Shown one piece after another: positions 6,937 through 15,358 of a DNA stretch of 33,041 bases (positions within the stretch are counted from its first letter, which is position 1; the number at the start of each line of letters is the position of its first letter). The DNA comes from Streptomyces sp. GKU 895 (GTDB lineage Bacteria > Actinomycetota > Actinomycetes > Streptomycetales > Streptomycetaceae), in the NCBI GenBank assembly GCA_002027195.1, contig MWJO01000096.1:1-33041 (forward strand), in the 5' to 3' direction. The translations under genes and the position numbers were made by a program. The notes beneath the pieces are model-generated. The model saw only the letters and a list, made by a program, of their open reading frames with translations. It made no database searches and had not been told where the DNA came from.

Positions 6937-6965
6937 TATGGTCTGCCAACCCTTGGCATGGCAGA
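6937..6965 (+). promoter_or_regulatory. Candidate -10 and nested operator repeats before the ABC binding protein
   Basis: TATGGT (6937-6942) is a plausible -10. Immediately downstream are nested inverted repeats: TCTGCCA (6942-6948) with TGGCAGA (6959-6965), and TGCCA (6944-6948) with TGGCA (6954-6958). They lie between the probable transcription start and the ribosome site GAGGAG (6968-6973), a typical repressor position. Confidence 0.45.
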
Positions 6966-6980
6966 TCGAGGAGCGTGCGC

Positions 6981-8561
6981 GTGTTCAACCGGAACCGAGG
7001 CCTTCGTCGGATGGCGGCCTTCGCGTCCATATCGTCGCTGGTGGCCGGGTGCGGTGTCCTGTCGTCGGACTCCTCCGACGACCAGGGGCCGATCGTCGTC
7101 GGGACCACCAGCGCCCCCAGCACCCTGGACCCCGCCGCCTCCTGGGACAGCTCCTGGGAGCTGTTCCGCAACATCTACCAGACCCTTCTCAGCTACCCCT
7201 CGGGCGCCACCACGCCCCAACCCGACGCCGCCGAGAGCTGTGGGTTCACCGACACCTCGAGCCGGATCTACCGCTGCAAGCTGCGCGCGGGACTGAAGTT
7301 CTCCAACGGCGACACGCTCGACGCCAAGGCCGTCAAGCACTCCATCGACCGGATCGGGAAGATCAACGTCAACGGCGGCCCCGCCGGTCTGCTCGGCAGC
7401 CTCGAACGCGTGCAGGCACTCGGCGAGCGCGAGGTCGTCTTCCACCTCAACAAGCCCGACGCGACCTTCCCGTTCGTCCTCGCCACCCCCGCCATGTCGA
7501 TCGTCGACCCCGACGAGTACCCGGCCAACGCGCTGCGCAAGGGCGACAGCATCGTGGGCTCAGGGCCGTACACCCTCAAGTCGTACAGCGAGGACAAGGC
7601 CGAACTCGTCAAGTACGGCGACTACGAGGGGTACGCCGAGCGCAAGAACGACGCGGTGACCATCCGCTACTTCAAGGAATCCGCGCCCATGGTGCGGGGC
7701 CTGAAGGACGGCTCCCTCGACGTCGCCTTCCGCGGACTGGGCGCGGACGACATCGTCACCCTCGACAAGGAGCAGAACGACACCGACCTCCAGCTCTTCG
7801 ACGGCTCCGGCACCGAGATCAGCTACCTGGTGTTCAACCCCAAGGACCCCTGGGCGGGCAAGCTCGCCGTCCGCAAGGCCGTCGCCCAGATCGTCGACCG
7901 CGGGGCGATCGCGCACAAGGTCTACAAGGACACCGTCGAGCCGCTGTACTCCATGGTCCCCAAGGGCCTCACCGGCCACACCACGGACTACTTCGACGAC
8001 TACGGCAACCCGAGCGTCGCCAAGGCCAGGAAGATCCTCCAGAACGCCGGGATCACCCAGACCGTCCCGCTCACCCTCTGGTACACCACGGACCGCTACG
8101 GCTCCGCCACCAAGGCCGAGTTCGAGGAGCTCAAGGCCCAGCTGGAGGACTCAGGGCTCTTCCGGATCACCCTCGAGAGCCGTCCCTGGAAGACCTACGT
8201 CACCGGCTACCAGAACGGCGAGTACCCGGTCTTCGGGCGCGGCTGGTTCCCCGACTTCCCGGACGCCGACAACTTCATCTCCCCGTTCGTCGGCGACAAG
8301 AACGCCCTCGGCACGCCCTACCCCGAGCCCAAGATCACCGGCATCCTGCTGCCGCGCTCGCGTGGCCAGAGCGACCGCGCCAACGTGGTCAAGGACTTCG
8401 AGGAGGCCCAGCAGATCATCACCGACGACGCCCGGCTGCTGCCGCTGTGGCAGGGCCGGCAGTACGTCGCCGCGAACGACGACATCTCCGGCGGCGAGCA
8501 GGCCCTGGACCCGTCGACGATCATGATGATGGGCGAGCTGTACCGCAAGACGAGCTGGTGA
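6981..8561 (+). CDS. ABC transporter substrate-binding lipoprotein, family 5 (peptide type)
   Basis: A 526-residue extracytoplasmic solute-binding protein of the SBP_bac_5 family, which binds oligopeptides, nickel or opines for an ABC importer. The signal peptide ends in the lipobox LVAGC (Cys24). The mature part starts with IVVGTTSAPSTLDPAASWDS, followed by the family block YRCKLRAGLKFSNGDTLDAK and VKHSIDRI. I chose GTG 6981 because GAGGAG (6968-6973) sits 7 nt upstream; GTG 6975 is in frame but too close. No permease or ATPase gene flanks it, so it is an orphan binding protein that must use a transporter encoded elsewhere or act as a sensor. A repeat-rich site precedes it. Confidence 0.92.
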   Translation: MFNRNRGLRRMAAFASISSLVAGCGVLSSDSSDDQGPIVVGTTSAPSTLDPAASWDSSWELFRNIYQTLLSYPSGATTPQPDAAESCGFTDTSSRIYRCKLRAGLKFSNGDTLDAKAVKHSIDRIGKINVNGGPAGLLGSLERVQALGEREVVFHLNKPDATFPFVLATPAMSIVDPDEYPANALRKGDSIVGSGPYTLKSYSEDKAELVKYGDYEGYAERKNDAVTIRYFKESAPMVRGLKDGSLDVAFRGLGADDIVTLDKEQNDTDLQLFDGSGTEISYLVFNPKDPWAGKLAVRKAVAQIVDRGAIAHKVYKDTVEPLYSMVPKGLTGHTTDYFDDYGNPSVAKARKILQNAGITQTVPLTLWYTTDRYGSATKAEFEELKAQLEDSGLFRITLESRPWKTYVTGYQNGEYPVFGRGWFPDFPDADNFISPFVGDKNALGTPYPEPKITGILLPRSRGQSDRANVVKDFEEAQQIITDDARLLPLWQGRQYVAANDDISGGEQALDPSTIMMMGELYRKTSW

Positions 8562-8650
8562 GTGGGGGCTTTCGGGGTGTGCGGTCCGTTGTCAGTGGTC
8601 GCCTGTAGGTTCTGAGCACTGAAGTGACCGCACGACATAAGGACGTTGAC

Positions 8651-9334
8651 GTGACCGACATCGCCATGCTGCCCGAGTCCTGGCGCGGGGTCCTGGGCGA
8701 CGAGCTCCAGCAGCCCTATTTCAAGGAGCTGACCGAGTTCGTCGAGGAGGAGCGGGCGAAGGGTCCCGTCTTTCCGCCACGCGAGGAGGTCTTCGCCGCG
8801 CTCGACGCGACGCCGTACGACCAGGTGAAGGTCCTGATCCTCGGTCAGGACCCGTACCACGGCGAGGGCCAGGGCCACGGCCTGTGCTTCTCGGTGCGGC
8901 CCGGCGTGAAGACCCCGCCGTCCCTGCGGAACATCTACAAGGAGATGAAGGAGGAGCTGGGCACGCCGATCCCGGACAACGGCTATCTGCTGCCGTGGGC
9001 CCAGCAGGGTGTCCTGCTGCTCAACGCGGTGCTCACCGTCCGCTCCGGCGAGGCCAACTCGCACAAGGGCAAGGGCTGGGAGAAGTTCACCGACGCGGTC
9101 ATCCGCGCGGTGGCCGACCGGCCCGACCCGGCGGTCTTCGTGCTGTGGGGCAACTACGCCCAGAAGAAGCTCCCGCTGATCGACGAGACCCGGCACGTGG
9201 TCGTGAAGGGCGCTCACCCCTCGCCCCTGTCGGCGAAGAAGTTCTTCGGCTCCCGCCCCTTCACCCAGATCAACGAGGCGGTGGCGCTCCAGGGCCACGA
9301 GCCGATCGACTGGACGATCCCCGACCTGGGCTGA
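8651..9334 (+). CDS. ung: Uracil-DNA glycosylase, family 1
   Basis: A 227-residue base-excision-repair enzyme that removes uracil from DNA. The family-1 motifs are all present: the water-activating GQDPYHG (residues 65-71, Asp67), LLLNAVLTV (122-130), and HPSPLS (189-194), which carries the catalytic His. The length equals the usual family length. The GTG at 8651 has AAGGAC 6 nt upstream; an in-frame GTG at 8624 exists but would add nine unusual residues. It is preceded by the ABC binding-protein gene with 89 bp between them and followed by a hairpin at 9341-9367, so it is probably monocistronic. Confidence 0.96.
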   Translation: MTDIAMLPESWRGVLGDELQQPYFKELTEFVEEERAKGPVFPPREEVFAALDATPYDQVKVLILGQDPYHGEGQGHGLCFSVRPGVKTPPSLRNIYKEMKEELGTPIPDNGYLLPWAQQGVLLLNAVLTVRSGEANSHKGKGWEKFTDAVIRAVADRPDPAVFVLWGNYAQKKLPLIDETRHVVVKGAHPSPLSAKKFFGSRPFTQINEAVALQGHEPIDWTIPDLG

Positions 9335-9340
9335 CCGCCC

Positions 9341-9367
9341 CGGGGCCGATCCACCGGGTCGGCCCCG
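9341..9367 (+). terminator. Hairpin after ung
   Basis: CGGGGCCGA (9341-9349) and TCGGCCCCG (9359-9367) form a perfect 9-bp stem with a 9-nt loop, starting 6 bp after the ung stop. Confidence 0.65.
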
Positions 9368-9438
9368 CCTCGCCGTGATTGTCAGTGCGCCCGATTAGCG
9401 TCGGAGGGACAGGACGGTCCGACGGTGTGGAGGGCGCG

Positions 9439-10209
9439 GTGGCGGAGCGACAGGAGCAGGCGGCGCCGGATGCCGTGATGACGCGGATCGGGCAGGTCGT
9501 CATGCTGCATCACGCGGGGGACCGCGAGGAGGCCCGGCACCGCTTCCTGGACCTGTGGGCGGAGATCGGCGAGGACGGCGACCCGCTGCACCGCTGCACC
9601 CTCGCCCACTACATGGCCGACGCCCAGGACGATCCCTCGGACGAACTGGCCTGGGACCTGCGGGCGCTGACGGCCGCCGAGGAACTCAGCGACGACCGCC
9701 TCGCCGAGCACGAGAGCACGCTCGCGGTGCGCGCGCTGTACCCCTCGCTGCATCTCAATCTGGCCGCCGACTACGTGAAACTCGACCGCTCCGACGCCGC
9801 CCGCACCCACCTCCGCCGGGCGCGCGGGGCGGCCGACGCCCTCGCCGACGACAGCTACGGCGACGGGGTGACGCGATCAGCCGCCGGAGCTGCGGCTGGA
9901 GGCTCGGCGGGGAGCGGATGGGCGCCGCCCAGACAGCGCGTGAGCCGCCGAAGGCCAGCGGCCGTCGTCTGCTCGCAGATCCCGCCTCGGGCTGTCCGCG
10001 CAGCCGCCGTACCGAGGCCGCAGACATCCGGTTCTCGGTACCGCTGTCGCCACGTCGGGATTCGACGCGGCGCGTGGCTGCCGGTTCCGATGCGCCGGTG
10101 GGCGGTGCTCGTGGTGCGCGGGACTGCCGCGCGGCGCCTGCCCTGCGCGGGGACGGCGGCGCCGCCGGTGGTGGCGGGCGCCTCGGTTTCGCCTGCGGAC
10201 GTCCGATGA
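9439..10209 (+). CDS. Conserved tetratricopeptide-like protein, damaged C-terminus
   Basis: The first ~145 residues look like a conserved Streptomyces protein: alternating helices with HHAGDREEARHRFLDLWAEI, then LHRCTLAHYMADAQDDPSDE and LHLNLAADYVKLDRSDAART. That is a TPR-like helical hairpin array, probably a protein-binding scaffold. I chose GTG 9439 (GGAGGG upstream). After DDSYGDGV (about 9870) the frame becomes Ala/Arg/Pro-rich with poor codon bias. In the next frame the DNA reads PELRLEARRGADG and stops at 9941-9943. This fits the natural end, so a one-base frameshift near 9870-9885 is likely and the sequence from about 9944 to 10209 is probably not native coding. Function unknown. Confidence 0.65.
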   Translation: MAERQEQAAPDAVMTRIGQVVMLHHAGDREEARHRFLDLWAEIGEDGDPLHRCTLAHYMADAQDDPSDELAWDLRALTAAEELSDDRLAEHESTLAVRALYPSLHLNLAADYVKLDRSDAARTHLRRARGAADALADDSYGDGVTRSAAGAAAGGSAGSGWAPPRQRVSRRRPAAVVCSQIPPRAVRAAAVPRPQTSGSRYRCRHVGIRRGAWLPVPMRRWAVLVVRGTAARRLPCAGTAAPPVVAGASVSPADVR

Positions 10210-10390
10210 GCCCAGGGCTCCCGCGTGCGCCTGCACGATCTGCGGCTCGCCCTGACCGTCCGGTCGGGGCGCCGGCACGAAGGCGCCGCCGGTGGCCGGG
10301 AGCGGCCGGTCGCTGGACGGTCACACAGCCGGAGAGGGCCGAGACAGCCACGGTGACCAGGAGCGTTGCGGTGGTCGTCGTTCGATGCAT
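9945..10390 (-). pseudogene. Decayed lipoprotein gene with several frameshifts
   Basis: It starts at the minus-strand ATG 10388-10390 with a clear lipoprotein signal: a Thr-rich N-terminus, ATLLVTVAVSALSGC with the lipobox LSGC, then VTVQRPAAPG. The frame then breaks. PAPRPDGQGEPQIVQAHA continues in a second frame from about 10300, and near 10000 REPDVCGLG and GICEQT appear in a third. Each piece has good codon bias, so they are parts of one Pro-rich secreted lipoprotein cut by at least three indels. The low end is approximate. It converges on the TPR-like gene at 9943. Function unknown; the intact relatives I have in mind are uncharacterised Streptomyces lipoproteins. Confidence 0.6.
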
Positions 10391-10528
10391 CTGCGTCACT
10401 CTGCTGCTTACCGCCGGGTTCGGGACAGCGGACAAGCGCAGGTTGCTCCGCACGGGTGATCTCCGGCCCCGTACGGAGGGCGCGGCACCGTCGGAGGTGA
10501 CGTGCCGCGGGACGGTCGATGCGCGACA

Positions 10529-10835
10529 TCACGCTTCCGGCATGCCGTCCGGCAACTCCCGCAGTCCCGCCCGTACTTCATCCAGGCTCGGCACCTGCGC
10601 CCCGCCGAAAGACCCGGCCACGCAGGAGAACATCAGGCTTTGGAAGACGCGGTGGTCCTGGCCCAGTGCTGCGCGGACCTCGCCGTCTGCACCGCACGAC
10701 GTCCATCGCCCGCCAGGCCGTCATGACCGGGAACCGGGCGCTGATGGCCGTACGCGACATGGCGACGGCCACGCTGTCGCAGGTCGGCCCAGCCGTCCTC
10801 CTGCGAGGTTTCGACGGCATCGCCGGCTGGCGGCC
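10529..10835 (-). pseudogene. Remnant of an unidentified gene, truncated and frameshifted
   Basis: The minus strand carries coding-like pieces in successive frames. About 10820-10800 reads QEDGWADL; 10795-10700 reads VAVAMSRTAISARFPVMTAW and then RAMDVV; 10690-10529 reads EVRAALGQDHRVFQSLMF, then SCVAGSFGGAQVPSLDEV and RAGLRELPDGMPEA, followed by TGA at 10529-10531. The last piece has ordinary Streptomyces codon bias. No start is visible and the upstream end abuts the promoter of the Gfo/Idh gene. I do not recognise the family. It lies in the same damaged stretch as the lipoprotein remnant. The 10391-10528 interval between them holds nothing I can name. Confidence 0.5.
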
Positions 10836-10897
10836 ACCGCAGTCGCCGTATGCTGCGGTCGTGTCAGGGACGGGCGAGCGAAAGAGGAGACACACCA

Positions 10898-11803
10898 GTG
10901 AAGGTCGGCTGCATCGGACTCGGTGACATCGCCCAGAAGGCCTACCTGCCGGTGCTGGGCGGCCTCCCCGGCGTCGAGCTTCACCTCCAGACCCGGACGC
11001 CCGCCACCCTCGCCCGGGTCGCCGACGGCCTGCGCCTCCCGGAGGCACAGCGGCACCAGGACCTCGACGCGCTGCTCGCCGCGGGACTCGACGCGGCCTT
11101 CGTGCACGCGCCGACCGTCGTGCACCCCGAGATCGTGACGCGGCTGCTGGAAGCGGGCGTACCGACATACGTCGACAAGCCGCTGGCGTACGAACTCGCC
11201 GACTCCGAGCGGCTGGTGGCGCTCGCCGAGGAACGCGGGGTGTCGCTGGCGGTCGGCTTCAACCGGCGGTTCGCGCCCGGGTACGCGCAGTGCGCCGACC
11301 ACCCGCGCGAGCTGATCCTCATGCAGAAGAACCGCATCGGGCTGCCCGAGGAACCGCGCTCGATGATCCTCGACGACTTCATCCACGTCGTCGACACCCT
11401 GCGCTTCCTCGCCCCCGGCCCGGTCGACGACGTCACCGTGCGCGCCCGTGTCCAGGACGGACTGCTGCACCACGTCGTCCTCCAGCTCGCCGGGGACGGC
11501 TTCACCGCGCTCGGCGTGATGAACCGGCTCAGCGGTTCGGCCGAGGAGATCCTGGAGGTCTCCGGGCAGGACACCAAGCGGCAGGTCGTCAACCTCGCCG
11601 AGGTGATCGACCACAAGGGCCAGCCCACCGTGCGCCGGCGCGGCGACTGGGTGCCGGTGGCCCGGCAGCGCGGCATCGAGCAGGCGGTGCTCGCCTTCCT
11701 CGACGCCGTGCGCGCGGGCAAGGTGCTCAGCGCCCGGGACGCGCTGGCGACCCATGAGCTGTGCGAGCGGGTGGTACACGCGGTGCGGGAGCGGGCCGCC
11801 TGA
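10898..11803 (+). CDS. Gfo/Idh/MocA-family oxidoreductase
   Basis: A 301-residue NAD(P)-dependent dehydrogenase of the Gfo/Idh/MocA type, acting on sugars or related polyols. The Rossmann motif is CIGLGDIAQKAYLPVLGG at the N-terminus. The family EKP-type motif reads VDKPLAYEL with its lysine, and is followed by SLAVGFNRRFAPGYAQ. Near IHVVDTLRFLAPG lies the His/Asp region that usually holds the catalytic His. The GTG at 10898 follows GAGGAG (10884-10889). It converges on lnt with a 45-bp gap, though the frame-corrected end of lnt would overlap its 3' end antisense. No sugar transporter is adjacent, so the substrate is open. Confidence 0.9.
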   Translation: MKVGCIGLGDIAQKAYLPVLGGLPGVELHLQTRTPATLARVADGLRLPEAQRHQDLDALLAAGLDAAFVHAPTVVHPEIVTRLLEAGVPTYVDKPLAYELADSERLVALAEERGVSLAVGFNRRFAPGYAQCADHPRELILMQKNRIGLPEEPRSMILDDFIHVVDTLRFLAPGPVDDVTVRARVQDGLLHHVVLQLAGDGFTALGVMNRLSGSAEEILEVSGQDTKRQVVNLAEVIDHKGQPTVRRRGDWVPVARQRGIEQAVLAFLDAVRAGKVLSARDALATHELCERVVHAVRERAA

Positions 11804-11848
11804 GCCGTACGGCCCTCAGCCCCTGGACGACGCACCAGCCGGCCAGGA

Positions 11849-13294
11849 TCAGCAGCGCAACGTGCGTCGCCAGTCGCCGTAGCGGACGTACGGGGTGACG
11901 CCGGTCGCCAGCGGGACGTCGTAGACCGCGGACGTGCTCGCGTCCGTGGGGAGCCACGAACCGACGCGCTGTCCCTCGGGGCCGTAGACCGCCGACACCC
12001 CGGTGAGCGTCGCGTGCACCATCGGGCGGCCCGTCTCCGCGGCGCGCAGGGCGGCGAGCGAGGCGTGCTGCTCGGGCGCCCAGCTGTCCTGGAACGACGA
12101 CGTCGACGACTGCGCGATCAGCACCTCGGCGCCGGACTCGGCGAGATGGCGGCTCATGTCGGGGAACGCGGACTCGAAGCAGACCATCGGGCCGACCCTC
12201 AGCCCGTGCCCGACGTCCATGACCACCTGTTCGCTGCCGCGCCGCCGGTCCTCGCCCGCGGCCTTGCCGACCGAGGTCGCCCAGCCGAGCAGGGAGCGGG
12301 CCGGGATGTACTCGCCGAACGGCACCAGCCGCATCTTGTCGTAGCGGTCGCCGGTGAGCCCGTCCGGGCCGACCAGCACCGAACTCTTGTAGATGCCGGG
12401 CTTGTCGGAGCGGCGGGCGTCCACGTTGACGAGGATGTCGGCGCCGGTCTCCCGGGAGAGCGCGGCGAGCCGTCCGGCCAGGTCGGGCCGGTCCTTGAGG
12501 TCGAAGCCGACGCTGCTCTCGCCCCACACGATCAGGTCGACGTCCTGCCCGGCGAGTTCCCGGGTCAGCCGCTCCTCGCGGGCGAAGCGCTTGTCACCGC
12601 TGCCGAGACCGTCGATCACACCCGGCTGTACGACCGCGATCCGGACCCGCCCGTCGGTGTCGGGGCGCGGTGACCACATCCAGGCCGCGGAGGTGGCGGC
12701 GGCGGTGGCGAGGAGGGCGGCGAGGGCGGGGACGCGGGACCGGGGGAGGACCACCAGGACGGCGAACGCGACGTTCACGGCCACGATCAGGAAGCTGATC
12801 AGCCACACGCCGCCCACCGAGGCCAGCCGCAGCGCGGGCTCCACCTGCCACTGACTGGAGCCGAGCACGCCCCACGGCCCGCCGAGCCCCTGCCAGGACC
12901 GCACGAGTTCCACCAGCAGCCAGCCCGACGGCAGCACGAAGAACGCGCCGGCGATCCGCCGGCCGGCGCCGGTCAGGAAGTGCCTGACCAGCCAACCCCA
13001 GGGCGCCCACAGTCCGCCGAGCAGGGCCGCGATGACGAGTGTGAAGACATGGAGGCTCGGCAGCAGCCAGTGGTGCATCGCCAGCATGAAGCCGAAGCCG
13101 CCCGCCCAGCCGTCGTACGCCGCCCGTTTCCCGGTCGGCGCGGAGCGGGCCAGCAGCATCCAGGGGACCAGGCCGGCGTAGGCGAGCCACCACAGCGACG
13201 GGGCCGGGAACGCGAGCACGGGCAGCGCGCCGGCCAGGGCCGCGACCGCGGATCTCCGCCACGGGGTGGTGAGCCAGTGGCCGGGCATCTTCAT
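11849..13294 (-). CDS. lnt: Apolipoprotein N-acyltransferase, last membrane helix lost by frameshift
   Basis: A 481-residue membrane enzyme that N-acylates the lipid-modified Cys of lipoproteins. An N-terminal multi-helix membrane region (about residues 15-205) is followed by a nitrilase-type domain. The catalytic triad is complete: Glu259 in VWGES, Lys320 in YDKMRLVPFGEYIP, Cys372 in MVCFESAFPD. The start ATG has GGGAGG upstream. The open frame ends abruptly after YGDWRRTLRC. One added base at about 11863 gives THVALLILAGWCVVQGLRAV, the expected final helix, with a stop at 11727-11729. So a one-base deletion truncates the gene or is a sequencing error. Its clients would include the lipoproteins at 3380 and 6981. 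Confidence 0.92.
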   Translation of the reverse strand: MKMPGHWLTTPWRRSAVAALAGALPVLAFPAPSLWWLAYAGLVPWMLLARSAPTGKRAAYDGWAGGFGFMLAMHHWLLPSLHVFTLVIAALLGGLWAPWGWLVRHFLTGAGRRIAGAFFVLPSGWLLVELVRSWQGLGGPWGVLGSSQWQVEPALRLASVGGVWLISFLIVAVNVAFAVLVVLPRSRVPALAALLATAAATSAAWMWSPRPDTDGRVRIAVVQPGVIDGLGSGDKRFAREERLTRELAGQDVDLIVWGESSVGFDLKDRPDLAGRLAALSRETGADILVNVDARRSDKPGIYKSSVLVGPDGLTGDRYDKMRLVPFGEYIPARSLLGWATSVGKAAGEDRRRGSEQVVMDVGHGLRVGPMVCFESAFPDMSRHLAESGAEVLIAQSSTSSFQDSWAPEQHASLAALRAAETGRPMVHATLTGVSAVYGPEGQRVGSWLPTDASTSAVYDVPLATGVTPYVRYGDWRRTLRC

Positions 13295-13366
13295 GCGGCG
13301 CCTCCCTACCCCGTGCGTCCCTCCAGTGTGCTCGGTTCCGACGCCCCGGGGACAGAGGGCATCGGC

Positions 13367-13862
13367 TCAGTTGATCACGGGCGCGGGCCGGGGACCGGGA
13401 AGACGCCGCCACTTCTCCTGCACGACCACCTCACGCAGCCGCCAGCCGTCGTACGTGCGCAGCAGCCCGAAGGCGTACCGCCCGCCGCACACGAAGTCGG
13501 GCGCGGAAGAGCCCTCGGCGCCGTCGCCGTCCTGCACGAAGCGCATCGGGTTGACGTAGTCCGCCTGGACGCGGGCCGTGTCGCCGGTGTCGTGGTCCAG
13601 CGGGCCGAAGGTGACGCGCCGGTTGACGATCAGATGCTGCCGCATGGAGAAGAGGCTCAGACTCTCCGCGAGCCAGGCCGCGACCTGCTCCGCGTCCCCT
13701 TCTACCCCGCCCGCGGACCGGTAGTCCGCGCGGCCGTCCGGCGCGAACAGGCGCCGGTAGGCCGCCCAGTCCCCCGTCGTCCACGGCCACGGCGTAGTCG
13801 GTGATCAGTTCGTCGACGGCCAGTCGGTCCATCACGGTGGCGAGCTCCACACGCTGCGTCAT
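13367..13862 (-). pseudogene. NTF2/SnoaL-like protein, frame broken at a C run
   Basis: The N-terminal piece MTQRVELATVMDRLAVDELI plus TDYAVAVDDG is in one frame. DWAAYRRLFAPDGRADYRS follows in another frame together with the last 92 residues, which include MRQHLIVNRRVTFGPL, ARVQADYVNPMRF and WRLREVVVQEKWRR, then the stop at 13367. Together they make a ~165-residue SnoaL-like alpha+beta cone protein of the NTF2 superfamily, whose members are isomerases, dehydratases or ligand binders. The break coincides with CCCCC at 13771-13775; four Cs would restore DDGDW. It may therefore be an intact gene with a homopolymer sequencing error. ATG 13880 is an alternative start. It sits just after the FAD monooxygenase gene, possibly cotranscribed. 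Confidence 0.72.
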
Positions 13863-13950
13863 GGGCCGAGTGTTGGGCATGGGGCGGGCCGGGCCAAGGG
13901 GTGTGCGCGGACAATCGGACGGCGGGGGCGGCGGGTTGGGGGCGCGGCAC

Positions 13951-15168
13951 TCATCGCGGGCGTCGGTGGAGTGGCCGGTCGGGTCGGTCCTCATCGCGGA
14001 GCCGGGTCTTCGAGGCGTCCGTGCGCCAGGCGCTCGACGCCGCCCAGAATCGGTGCTCCGCCGCGTGGGCCGCCAGTCGGGCGTCGCGGGCCCGGGCCTC
14101 GGGGCCGTCCGGCAGATGGAACTCCTCGCCTGCGCTCGCGGAACGGGCCTGCATCCCGGTCGCGTCCGCCAGCCGCCGTCGTACGTACCGGTCGAGCGCT
14201 TCGGGTACGTCGTCCGAGGCCACGTCGGTGAGGCAGTCGCCGAGCACGGCCGCGTCGAGGATCGCCTGCGCGGCCCCCTGCGCCTGGAACGGCACCATCG
14301 CATGCGCGCTGTCGCCGAGCAGGGTCACCCGGCCGATGCTCCAACGGGAGAGCGGGGTGCGGGTGTAGATGCCCCAGCGGTACATCTGCCCCGCGCGGGT
14401 GAGGACTTGGATCACGCGGTCGTCCCACCCCTCGAACGCCCGCAGCGGTTCCCCCGGTTCGGCCCGCTCGGTCCAGGACTCGTGTGCGGTCCGGGTCCCG
14501 AACACGGCCACGACGTTGAGGAGTTCACCCCGGCGCAGCCGGTAGTGGACGAAGTGCCGACCGGGACCGAGCCATATCCCGGTGTCCGGCAGCTCCAGAT
14601 CCGCGACCGCGCCGGCCGGAAGCAGCGCCCGGTAGGCGGCCGTTCGCGAGAACACCGCCTCGTCCGCGCCGAAGAGCCACTGGCGGGCGGCGGACCGGAT
14701 GCCGTCGGCGGCCACCACCAGGTCGGCGCTGAGGCGTTCACCGTGCGCGGTCGTCACGGTGGCCGATGTGTCGTCCTGGTCGATGCCGACGACCTCGGTG
14801 CCCAGCCGTACCGATTCCGGCGGCACCGCGGCGGCCAACGCCTGCTGGAGGTCGGCCCGGTGGACCTGCAGATACGGCGCGCCGAACTCGTCGTCGACCT
14901 CACGCCCCAGCGTGTAACGGCAGATCTCCGTCCCGTCGGACCAGGTGCGGAAGCTGAGATGGCCGGGCGGCCCCGACAGCGCGGCGACCGCGTCGAGCCG
15001 CCCCAGCCGTCGCAGCACCCGCGTGGCGTTCGGGGCGAGTTGGATACCGGCACCTGCCTCGCTGTACCGCGGGGTCTGCTCGACCAGGGTCACCTCGACC
15101 CCGGCCCGGCGCAGTGCCAGTGTCGCGGCCAGCCCTCCGATGCCCGCGCCCATGACGATCGCTCGCAT
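13951..15168 (-). CDS. FAD-dependent aromatic monooxygenase (salicylate hydroxylase-like)
   Basis: A 405-residue group A flavoprotein hydroxylase. It has the dinucleotide motif GAGIGGLAATLALRRAG at the N-terminus, the DG motif LVVAADGIRSAAR, and the GD motif VTLLGDSAHAMVPFQAQGAA for FAD/NADPH. The length and order fit 3-hydroxybenzoate 6-hydroxylase or salicylate 1-hydroxylase relatives. The ATG at 15166-15168 is directly followed by the FAD motif, and TACCGT lies 6 nt upstream on the minus strand, a leaderless layout. The NTF2-like gene follows 88 bp downstream in the same direction. No ring-cleavage dioxygenase is present, so a tailoring role on a phenolic metabolite is as likely as catabolism. 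Confidence 0.9.
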   Translation of the reverse strand: MRAIVMGAGIGGLAATLALRRAGVEVTLVEQTPRYSEAGAGIQLAPNATRVLRRLGRLDAVAALSGPPGHLSFRTWSDGTEICRYTLGREVDDEFGAPYLQVHRADLQQALAAAVPPESVRLGTEVVGIDQDDTSATVTTAHGERLSADLVVAADGIRSAARQWLFGADEAVFSRTAAYRALLPAGAVADLELPDTGIWLGPGRHFVHYRLRRGELLNVVAVFGTRTAHESWTERAEPGEPLRAFEGWDDRVIQVLTRAGQMYRWGIYTRTPLSRWSIGRVTLLGDSAHAMVPFQAQGAAQAILDAAVLGDCLTDVASDDVPEALDRYVRRRLADATGMQARSASAGEEFHLPDGPEARARDARLAAHAAEHRFWAASSAWRTDASKTRLRDEDRPDRPLHRRPR

Positions 15169-15174
15169 GGCACG

Positions 15175-15180
15175 ACGGTA
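15175..15180 (-). promoter_or_regulatory. Leaderless -10 box for the FAD monooxygenase gene
   Basis: TACCGT on the minus strand ends 6 nt before the ATG at 15168. There is no Shine-Dalgarno between them. Confidence 0.4.
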
Positions 15181-15321
15181 GCGAAGACGGCTCCGGTGGG
15201 GTGCGAGGCATTTCGGGCATCCCCGGGCGGGGCGGGGGAGGCGGACCTCGGGGCTGAAGACGTCTCCATCATGACAGGTCAGCGCCGGTTTTCGTAGGAC
15301 GAGCGGCACTGCTCGGGAGCC

Positions 15322-15351
15322 TTGTCGGAGCCCTGCCCCGGATCTGAGAAT
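15322..15351 (+). promoter_or_regulatory. Promoter for a leaderless TPR-like gene
   Basis: TTGTCG (15322-15327), an 18-nt spacer and GAGAAT (15346-15351) end 7 nt before the ATG at 15359. No ribosome site is present, which supports this start. Confidence 0.5.
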
Positions 15352-15358
15352 CGCCGTC

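Noticed and set aside
9555..10901. Plus-strand frame of 448 codons over the damaged region
   Set aside because: Arg/Pro/Ala-rich, crosses the real TPR-like frame and the lipoprotein remnant; poor codon bias.
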